Of a stretch of DNA of 64,000 nucleotides, positions 56,153 to 64,000 are shown piece after piece (position 1 is the stretch's first letter; every line of letters begins with the position of its first letter). Made by a program: the position numbers and the translations under genes. The notes under the pieces are model-generated. The model saw nothing but the letters and a program-made list of their open reading frames with translations. It was not told the DNA's origin and did not search any database. Source of the stretch: Oscarella lobularis (taxonomy: Eukaryota > Porifera > Homoscleromorpha > Homosclerophorida > Oscarellidae); NCBI RefSeq assembly GCF_947507565.1, contig NC_089189.1, forward strand, positions 1,488,001-1,552,000. The letters are read 5' to 3'.

Positions 56153-57172
56153 ATGGATACCGTTGCCTCCGCTTTGCGAGAGGTTCTAGCCAACGACGTT
56201 GTTTCCAAAGCATCTTCGCGTATCGAGCGACTTAAGAAACATGCCGAAAAGCTCCTGTCCATTGAAGGATCCCCGAATTGGAAGCGATTTTCTTCCGCAC
56301 TCGTCGAACAATTGTCCAAGTGCATTAGCAGCTCGAAGATCAATCCGTTAGCAAGTTTGAAGGTTGAAAATGCCTACTCTTCCTTCTTCTCCGCTCGAAC
56401 CTCTGTTATTCCGCCTATTTGGGCTGAAATTTACAGCGCAGTGAAACTTCCCTTTGACGATCCTCTTCTTAGCCAGATTATAAGCCGTAAAGCGTTCAAC
56501 GAATTGCTGCAACTCCATTTGAAAAGAGAATTTCGAAAGAACCAGACAGAAGATGCCTCTGCTACGACAGTCCCATCTCAGACGCCTGAGATAACCACTG
56601 AAGAAGAAAATGTAGTCTACTACGTCGGAGGATATGTCGTTCACGCTTTAATTAGAAAATACGAGCGATTGGCAAATCAATCGGCAAACCGCTACGCCAA
56701 ATATCTCAGAAGTTTTGCGTCAGATGTTTCTATAGCAAATTCAGATGATCACACGTATGCGTCTTTAGATGAATTTGTTTCCCACTGGCTGCATCTTCAG
56801 GACAAAGGAGGGTTAGTGAAAGTGAATGACCAAGCATTTCGGTTGTTTCTCAGTATTGAGAATGTTGTACGGGTGGAGCTGCCTGCGAAGTTGCTTGGCA
56901 AATTCTATGAAGGCTCTACTAGCTATAAGGACAAAATTTTAGACAGCGTTCTTCAGGACGGAGAAGTGAGTAGGTGTTGGATTATCCTTCTCGGTGAAGT
57001 TGCACAGACAGAAGACGGAAAGAATCTTTTAACGGATATTATTTCGCTTTGGATACATTCTCGTGGCTATGGCTTGACATCAAGCTGGCTGGAAAGACAC
57101 AAAAGAGAAAAGGAATTGACTGTTAGAAAAACAAAAGGTTTGCGTAAGTCCCTTTCAAAAGCTGGACACTAG
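56153..57172 (+). CDS. Accessory protein of the P-like element, 339 residues
   Basis: A single exon starting 28 bp after the terminal repeat. The N-terminal 110 residues are helical with no motif I recognise. From about residue 153 it has VVYYVGGYVVHALIRKY, then at about 205-235 an HWLHLQDKGGLVKV segment and LFLSIENVVR, then LWIHSRGYGLTSSWLERHK (about 299) and a basic KTKGLRK tail (about 326). From memory the order (Y-x-x-GYV, D-x-GGL, F-x-x-x-E, LW-x-x-RG, K-x-KGLRK) marks uncharacterised proteins that are abundant in sponge and cnidarian genomes; I cannot confirm this here. It has no DDE motif and no THAP zinc finger. Its position inside perfect terminal repeats makes it part of the transposon; a role in end binding, transposase partnership or replication is open. 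Confidence 0.75.
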   Translation: MDTVASALREVLANDVVSKASSRIERLKKHAEKLLSIEGSPNWKRFSSALVEQLSKCISSSKINPLASLKVENAYSSFFSARTSVIPPIWAEIYSAVKLPFDDPLLSQIISRKAFNELLQLHLKREFRKNQTEDASATTVPSQTPEITTEEENVVYYVGGYVVHALIRKYERLANQSANRYAKYLRSFASDVSIANSDDHTYASLDEFVSHWLHLQDKGGLVKVNDQAFRLFLSIENVVRVELPAKLLGKFYEGSTSYKDKILDSVLQDGEVSRCWIILLGEVAQTEDGKNLLTDIISLWIHSRGYGLTSSWLERHKREKELTVRKTKGLRKSLSKAGH

Positions 57173-57271
57173 TGTTGTTGTTATTGCATTTGGCCACGCA
57201 AAAATAATGCATAAATACACACTCACGCACACATGCATACATACTCCCTGCCATGTCATTATAGACGTAAT

Positions 57272-59973
57272 CTATTCTGCATTGGTTCCTTTTCGTGACT
57301 TTCGTCGCTTGGGCAAGGGAGCATCGTCGATGACTTCGCTCTGATACTGGAGTCGCTTTCTGCTACTGTTTCCGCGTACAGGATCCTGCGCAACAGATCC
57401 TTGCAAGCGGATGGAAGTTGCATTTTGAAGAAACTGCTCCGCAGACGGATTATCGCTGCGGCCGCCTTTCATCCGCTGCTTTCCAAAATACCCTTCTAGT
57501 GGATCTTGGTTGAGATGCTCACTAAGAATGAATTTTCCTGCGGATTCCGGCAAAGCGAAATAATACCGCGTTAGTGCGACAAAAGACTTCACTACAAATA
57601 TAAGAAAATGTTGCAAACAAAAGTATAGTTTTGCTTCAACTAATCAGTAATTCTCCAGCCCTCCAATGTTTCTTGGCTCAATCGAAGTCTATTTCTATCA
57701 GATTTCGTAAGATTTGGTATACTTTCTATCCAAGCATCCCATTCATCAAGATATCCAAGAAAGCATGTTTCCAACCACTAAAAAATGTATTATTGAATTT
57801 ATAATTTAATGGCCTTATGTGCTTTAAACTAAGATCTAACTTGAAGTCTTGGGTCTTCAGCGTTTTCATATCCTCTGCAGTCTGCATTGATGCATCGGCG
57901 ACTTCTAGCATTGAGGCAGTCAAACGCTTTGTTAAAAAATCGGCAGAAACGAACGGTCTCGCTAGACCCATTGATTTTGAAAAATTCGAGGCCATTAGCG
58001 ACAGTTCGACTCAAAATCTGGCGAAAACAACCATTTTGTGAACGCTAAATTTTTTTATAGATTGACTCCTACCTGTGCGGCTAGATCCACTCGCATTCTT
58101 GAATACGAAGTCAATCTAACGTGCTCCAGTTTTAATTTTTTAACAACATAAAGCCCAGCTGGATCGGATGTCTTCTGGCAAGAATTGTACAGTGACTCAA
58201 TATGTCTCCATGTAATTGCTTCATTGTTTATCTAGTAAGGCTAGTTAACTAAGTCAAGCACGTTTGCTAAGAAACTTACCTGCATATTGCGCGATTTGCT
58301 AGACGGAAATGAGTGTGATAGGCAATTCCTGGTTGTTTTAATTAGGTGTGGAACGTCCGCAAAAAAATAGATGTTTCTGTTTTCTTTAGAGTAGGGGTTC
58401 ACCGTTTGGTGGCAAAGAGATACCGATTCTGGAACACAGGAAGAATGCAGGCGGAAAAACTTCCGATTTGGCCCAGCTCCGTCACAAGAAACGGCAATGA
58501 CTTTGAGACCTATCATTTCCAGCTGTTCCACCGTATCCCAGAAGATATCAAGCAAATTCAAAGCTGTAGCACCTTTTGTTGGAAAATGTACGTATGGAAA
58601 TCGAAGGGATGTGGTCAGTCCACGAATCATTACCACGAGCATGTGCGTGGCAATTGGTGGGATAGGTGCTTTGTCCTTGGACAAAGAACTTTCAATGACT
58701 TGCAGTTGATTTGCTGTTTTGCCTAAGTCGACGAAGCCACAAACTTCTTCGGTATTTTTGTGAAAAACTAGGTCTTCTCTTATTTTCATTTCGTCTAGTA
58801 CAATGACGACGTGTTTGTCTGATGGCAACTCTTCGGAACTTGGGCATTCTCGAAGAAGAAGGTCGTTTACCTCCTTTTGAAAGCCTGTTTTGTTTTTGAA
58901 AAAATTGCTGTAGTCTCGTAGAGATCTCTCAGATGGAAGAACAAGGAAGCCTGACGACCGAATGGCCTGATAGGCAGCAGAAGATATCATCTTTATGTTC
59001 AGCGCCAATCGGATGATTAATGGGTGCCACCGCATTCCTTTTGCTTTTTTCGACGTAAACGCTTTTTTCTGTTGCTCCCAGAATAAACGTCGAAAGCTCC
59101 CACTGGGCAGAATGTCCTCAAACTTATCAGGAGGCTTTTCCTCAATAGAGGTTTTAAGATCTTCATGAAGACTTTCAGTCACTGGAACCCCTGCCTCCGC
59201 AATCAACTTTTGCACTTTCACTTGAAGTCGACGAACCTTTTGATTTTGGATCTGTTTTTCACGGGCAAGGCTAGCGAATTTGCGTTTTCTTTCAGGTGTT
59301 TTTAAGAAAGCATTGGCGGTGTATTTTCTTGCTGTAGCAGTTTGCGGTTTCAGCCAGCGCTGATAAGCTACTCTCAAGCACGCACGTAGGCGATTACATG
59401 CTGCACAGCGTTGTTGGGATGACTGCTCAATGAGATAGCTACATTTATTTGAGCGGACGGTCTTATTAACCGAATCCAAAACTGCACTTTTTTCTCCAGA
59501 TCTGCTCACGAAAAGACGGCGAGAACTGAGCATTAGCTGACGAAAGTGCCCGTCATCATTTCCCGAGCATAATGACACTTTGTCAAGAAAAGCTGTAACA
59601 TCTTCTACGTCGACAGTCCTCTTTGTATTCCAATTGAAGCCTTCTTTCAAAAGTGAACATTGCTCCGTCGTTAAGCGAACGCCACAGACAAAAATGTCAG
59701 GAGCCTCTGTCAACGACAGTGCAACGCTGATGAGTGCTGACGTTGGCGGTCCGTCCATTGAGCCAATTGACCGGTAAACCATTTTTGTGAGATAACTCAC
59801 AGAGCCACAGTTATCAATTTGCCACTTTGTCCTATGAAGTAAAATATATACCGTTATGGCATTTGTCGCTTGTGCACTGACTACCTAGGAAAATCTACTT
59901 TTCGGTGAGAACCTCGACGAAATTTTCGTTTTACGGTCAGGTTCGACTTATTTCCCTTTCTATGGAAAGGCAT
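57272..59973 (-). CDS. P-element-like transposase, six exons, 809 residues
   Basis: Exons are 59,973-59,885, 59,831-58,280, 58,231-58,073, 58,017-57,841, 57,777-57,645 and 57,591-57,272; lengths sum to 2430 nt with one open frame. Introns are 49-63 nt and GT-AG except the last, which begins AT. A basic start (MPFHRKGNKSN) lacks a THAP finger. There is a Cys pattern (CAACNRLRAC), a coiled coil, the P-family core with catalytic VIVLDEMKI (Asp about residue 376), VSCDGAGPNRKFF (Asp about 480), DVPHLIKTTRN, FDCLNARS, LSQETLEGWRIT, and NQDPLEGYFGKQRMKGG with NPSAEQFLQN near the C-terminus. It would cut and join the element ends. Unusually, the GY/RGGL-type segment often following is on the separate convergent ORF. 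Confidence 0.85.
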
Positions 59974-60592
59974 TTTCAAAGCTAAGAGACAAAATTTGAA
60001 TGATTAGGTGCCCAGTACTCAGGTTTGATGTGCTGGAGAAAATCGCCTTTTCTCGCCAAGAGAAAGCAGCTTTCTCACAAAAACGCTGCATGACGCAACG
60101 GAGGAGACATCAGTGTACCACGAAAAAAGCAGAACGAAAGAAATTTGCACTCGTAGGAGGAGGTATCCTTGCCCCCGCGTGAGCACGTGCCGGTCCGAGA
60201 ATGGCACGAAAGCCGCAAAAGAATACACTTTTTAAAGAAAACAGGCTCGTCACGCATCAACACCATGTTTTTGTAACTCGAAACGTGTGCCGTTGTTCAC
60301 AGAAGGCGTGGGGAATAGAAGTTATCTCGATCTCTAAGTTATACTGGCGGAACTCCCCGAAATCGCCTCTCTCAACACGGCAGAGGAGGCAGAAACGCCG
60401 TAAACATTTTCCTTGTCCTGTGACAGCAAAAGCGTACCTTATTTGGTATATTCTAAAGACAAAACGGTGCAAATTTCTCTGATGTTATACGGGACATGTC
60501 GTAACAACCCTCGCTTCACTTGTCTGTATGAAAAAGTCACGTGATTACGGGGAGTTTCCAATCCCTCTCCCTATATTATCTATGGTCAGAGC

Positions 60593-61392
60593 AGCTGCAC
60601 TCATGCAATGGAGCTATACAAGCGTAAGGGTGAGCGTAGAACGCAATGCACACTCCTTACCCACTTCGCATAGTCTCTTCAAGGAGTCTCGTCGATCGTC
60701 GCGAAGGCGACGCCACACGGTTTCGTTGGAAACGTCACCTATAGAAGCACTGAGGATAGAGAAGATAGAAAAGATGAAGAGAAGACTTCAGGTTCGCATA
60801 AGTAGACTGGGCAGAACATACGCGAGAATATTCCATACTCTTGGCGTTGCTTGGACGCGTGGCGCCTAGCCTACTTAGGCCACATCCTCCCAGTCTACAA
60901 TCCTGAGCTGTGTGACTCTATAATTTATTGCGTACAACATCAATCAATGACAGACGGTTCTACAGTCTCAAGTTCTAGCTAGACCATTCTTCTAACGTGC
61001 AATATAACACGTACGGGTGCAGACGTAAGGTATCAACTAAAAACAAACTACGACACGGTGCAAGCGTGCAAGTGCATTCCATATTCTCCATCTACTTCAT
61101 GATTCTTCAGTGGAGAAGATTCCGTACCTAACAACGTTTCAAGAGATCCTACTCTAGTTGAGATTCTATTTGCCTAACTACAGCAGTGTCACTAGCTAGT
61201 TAGGGCATTTGTGAGCACATAAATGACACGAAAAAAAGACGAAGAGAATAATGACACACACTATCCACTATCTCTCTATTTCCTTCATCAACGTTCGCCG
61301 TTGTTCTTCTTTTGATCCAAGTATCACATCACATCAAATCAGCACTGAACGAATCATCTTAGCTTTTAAGATCTCCATAGGAAGAACGTTTC
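60593..61392. repeat. Flank of the inverted receptor copy, with dispersed repeat
   Basis: It mirrors about 29,370-30,040 (for example TCAAGGAGTCTCGTCGATCG at about 60,680 versus the complement at about 29,985, and TTTCCTTCATCAACG at about 61,280). It includes the dispersed repeat seen at 1.9 kb. A 114-codon frame at 60,528-60,869 corresponds to one on the opposite strand at 29.8 kb and shows shared residues, but this follows from the repeat and is not good evidence for a gene. Confidence 0.65.
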
Positions 61393-63567
61393 TTACCATA
61401 TTGTCAACCAGATACCTTGGAGTGTTTGAACGATATCTTCGAACGTTGGTCGTACCAACGGATTCCCATTCCAACACGATTCGGCCACTTGTTTCAAATC
61501 GTTATTACAGAGAACAGGAAAGTCTGGTCTTTGATCGCAGCGAACGACTTGTCCCCGGCCATCATTCCTCGATCGAATTTTTCGAAATACGGATGCTTAG
61601 CTGTCACGATTTCCCACAGCGCAATTCCGTAGCTGTAGACGTCCACCGCACCGTTGTAAGCCTCGCCGCGAATTATTTCGGGAGCCCTGAAAAGTGACGT
61701 ACCCACGGCGCGCGAACTTCGAACGTTCGCACCGCTGTCATCGTCAATCTTCGGTGCGATTTTAGTGCAACCCAAATCGGCGACTTTGACGATTCCGTTG
61801 ACATTGATGAGAAGGTTATCGCACTTGAGATCGCGATGCATTCGATCGATGCTGTGCAGATGACGCATTCCTTTCGCCGCGTGTAGAGCGTACTTGACTT
61901 GAAAAACGAGTTCCATTATCCGGATGATCGACGTACTCGTTGTCTAACTCGTTTCGCACCGAGCCTCGTTCCATGTATTCAAAAACGATGAACGGTTTGT
62001 TATCGGTCGTTTTCCCGGTGCCTATGAAACGAACGATATTGGCGTGGAAAATTGATCGAAGTAATTGGCTTTCGTCTCGAAATTCTTGCAGTTGTTCGTT
62101 CGTGCAATCGTCGGCTTTAATCTTGAGAACTTTGACGGCAACGATTTGATCTCGATATTCGACCGTCCACACGTCGCCAAACGATCCTTTTCCGATTCTT
62201 TGGCGAAAGTCAACTTTGTCGTTGTCCACTGACCATATGTTCGAAAGCTCTTCTACAGTTTGCTCGGCTCTCTCCAATTCCACTCTCGTGTACTTCGCTT
62301 CTCTTTGATGTTTCTGGACGCGTTTGATGCAGTAATAGAATGCAACGATGAGTAGAACTCCGACTACTACTCCCATACCGATTAGATAGGAAGTCGGTGT
62401 TGCGCAGGCTTTTCCACCAAATCCAGCATCGCAAATGCAGACTGTCGTATGGTCGCTTTGAATTATGCATTGTCCGTGAATGCAAGTGCCATTGTTGTAA
62501 TCATATTTTAAATAGAGCAATGAGTTTTTTGCTACCGACCATTCGATAATCGCAAAAGAAGTTGTGTGATTTTTTCGGAAACATACTTGCGTATCCTTCT
62601 AACATAAAGTATTTCTTCCGTGTAAGATCTGCCATAATCATTGTGTTGTCTATTTGGTCTACAGTGACAGCAATGCGTCCGAATGCCGTTGGATACCAAA
62701 TGTGTTCATAGTATCGTTGTGATCCCCAAGACATGTTGTTCCAGTGCCACTTTGAAGCCCCTCTGCCAATTTCTGTGAAATAGATATTCCAGCTGTAATT
62801 CCACGTTTGAACATAGGAAACAATATCTTTAAAAATTGATGAGCCGAAGCATACGTAAAAAATGTCATTCCAGAATGTGCTTGTCCAGTGACTTTGATGC
62901 TTCTCCTTCTTGTCGTCATCGCAGCAAAGTCGTTTCCACGTTGCCGTCATAGGTACGACATTGTCGTTGATCGTCGCCATCCATAAGGAGTTAGGTTTGT
63001 TGACAATGCCGCCGTAAATAAGCAGCGATCCATTAGACATCGAGTTCATCGTCGCGAAAGACTTGCTATGTTGAGGTGCCAGTCCTCGAGAGACAACTTT
63101 TGCATGACCATTGTCGTAGATTTGTAGAGTAAATCCAAAGGCGTCTATTTTTTGTATTATAGTATGCCACGCACTCATTCACAGTCGCTGAAAATGCCGC
63201 ATTTTCATCGCTAAGGGGCGTCAGGTATGGATCATACAACGTCCACATAAGAGTGTCGAGCTCCAGCCTCCACATACGCACAGTTACAGAGAAAAAGCTT
63301 TCCACTTGATATAAAACCGAATCTTCGGTTCTAATTAGAGCCGGTGATGGATTAATTAGGCCGACATTCGAGCAAGGAATTCTATTATTGTACTCAGCTC
63401 TGCGGAACTCCCATTTCAAATTGAATGTGTTCGCCTCTCGATCAGTGATCGAGAGTCACGGCGATATACATGTCTTCACTAAGAACCTTTTGCCAGTGTG
63501 CTATACCTTCGGCATTGCTGCAAAAGGCAATAAACCAAAGCGCCCAGCGATGAACAGCCGAGTGCAT
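61393..63567 (-). pseudogene. Receptor protein kinase, inverted deleted copy C
   Basis: The minus strand starts with the same signal peptide (HSAVHRWALWFIAF, ATG at 63,567) but jumps after about 40 codons to the middle of the Kelch region (KWEFRRAEYNN), losing about 1 kb. Frames shift near 63,120 and 62,510, and the ephrin-receptor-like Cys domain is deleted (text goes straight to GTCIHGQCII). The EGF module, membrane helix and kinase follow (IGKGSFGDVW, HRDLKCDN, DLG, APE intact), with further shifts near 61,910 and 61,530. It keeps the SCW Trp and ends at TAA 61,393-61,395. So copy C preserves residues that copy B lost, while copy B preserves the ectodomain. Confidence 0.9.
63421..63466. 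repeat. 46-bp filler repeat at the copy C deletion junction
   Basis: A GAATGTGTTCGCCTxTCGATC... block sits exactly where about 1 kb of the receptor gene is missing, and recurs at 63,848-63,893 with two substitutions. It does not belong to the receptor gene. Confidence 0.7.
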
Positions 63568-63583
63568 TGTTCGTGCGCAGCGG

Positions 63584-63668
63584 CTAATTAGCCTCGGTCC
63601 CAGACACTTTCTCGCTCCCTGATGCTCCGGTGCGGAGCATCCGGGAGCGAGAAATGGTCTGAGGCTAC
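63584..63668. mobile_element. 85-bp hairpin insertion
   Basis: In copy B the upstream region reads GCAGCGG then CGTTCTAATG (on the same strand sense) without interruption; here 85 bp separate them. The insertion is almost entirely a hairpin: TAGCCTCGGTCCCAGAC...TTTCTCGCTCCC pairs with GGGAGCGAGAAA...GTCTGAGGCTA around a GATGCTCC/GGAGCATC tip. It lacks coding capacity. Confidence 0.75.
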
Positions 63669-64000
63669 GTTCTAATGCGCGATGAAGATGTTCGTTCGTT
63701 TTTTTACGCGTCATGTGGCACATACTGAAACCTTATTACATGCTCGACCAATCCGCGGGAGTCGAGTGCAATACTTAACTTCCGTTAGTTACAGTATTTG
63801 GTGTGACCTGGAAGTATCAGAACTAGCGACGAGGTGTAGCGACCGATTTGAATGTGTTCGCCTTTCGATCAGGGATCGAGAGTCACGGCGATACAGACTA
63901 AAGGACTTATGGTCGTGGATTATGATTTCGCCTCGGGCAATAACTCACGCCCCCTTGCCCTAAATGACATAATAACATAAGTATTACGTATATAGCACGA
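63669..64000. other. Upstream flank of receptor copy C, no gene seen
   Basis: The first about 60 bp mirror the region upstream of copy B (near 25,860-25,920). After that the sequence is unique except for the 46-bp filler repeat. GTGCCCGAGGCGAAATCATA-type sequence near 63,925 is similar (inverted) to about 32,371, suggesting another dispersed repeat. Confidence 0.4.

Larger units (their letters stand above)
56074..60583 (+). mobile_element. Complete P-like DNA transposon, about 4.5 kb, two convergent genes
   Basis: The ends CATAGATAATATAGGGAGAG... are perfect inverted repeats for 52 bp (56,074-56,125 and about 60,533-60,584). GGTCAGAG flanks both sides (56,066-56,073 and 60,584-60,591; one G is shared with the terminal repeat, so 7 or 8 bp), close to the GGCCAGAC preference known for the Drosophila P element. 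A subterminal GAAGCRAGGGTTGTTACG occurs at both ends. Inside are a plus-strand gene (56,153-57,172) and a six-exon minus-strand transposase (59,973-57,272) meeting tail to tail with 99 bp between stops. Perfect repeats suggest recent movement. Confidence 0.9.

Noticed and set aside
60019-60472. A THAP zinc finger exon upstream of the P-like transposase
   Set aside because: Minus-strand frames here have scattered Cys and His but not the C-x2-4-C...C-x2-H spacing or the aromatic pattern of THAP domains.

Overview
The window is eukaryotic and looks like a repeat-rich piece of an early-branching animal genome. The evidence is short GT-AG introns of about 50 nt, a Kelch/ephrin-receptor-like/EGF/transmembrane/kinase receptor family, a gamma-glutamyltransferase, ankyrin repeats, and many eukaryotic transposons (Helitron, P-like, Ty3-type, MITEs). 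A sponge, perhaps a homoscleromorph, is my guess from compact introns and receptor architecture; this is inference and unconfirmed. I saw no rRNA or tRNA gene.

Layout. 0-2.1 kb: LTR-retrotransposon remnants and a foldback element. 3.0-4.2 kb: a decayed Kelch-repeat gene. 5.1-7.4 kb (minus): a chimera of a Helitron N-terminal region (23-residue repeats plus DUF6570-like domain) joined to a broken gamma-glutamyltransferase. 7.5-10.2 kb: simple repeats and a MITE. 10.2-14.6 kb: kinase fragments and a broken receptor kinase. 14.6-21.0 kb: an inverted repeat of ankyrin-coding sequence around a minisatellite, one arm split by a Ty3-type element with 57-bp LTRs. 21.0-22.1 kb: a foldback element. 24.3-25.2 kb: a second broken gamma-glutamyltransferase. 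25.9-29.4 kb: the best receptor kinase copy. 31-33 kb: weak gene candidates. 33-53 kb: a head-to-tail array of six Helitron units, one with an intact 1653-residue Rep/helicase. 53.2-55.5 kb: an integrase fragment and a three-copy tandem repeat. 56.07-60.58 kb: a complete P-like transposon. 60.6-63.7 kb: an inverted, deleted copy of the 25.9-30.0 kb receptor segment.

The two most notable systems are mobile. The P-like element has perfect 52-bp terminal repeats, a target duplication close to the classic P-element preference, and two convergent genes: a six-exon transposase and a separate 339-residue protein of a family I only know as uncharacterised. The Helitron array has five junctions where a 3' hairpin end abuts the next 5' end with no host sequence between, as expected from rolling-circle read-through or repeated insertion at element ends. 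Most host-like genes here are broken by frameshifts, stops or deletions, so the window reads as a gene-family graveyard maintained by transposition and inverted duplication.
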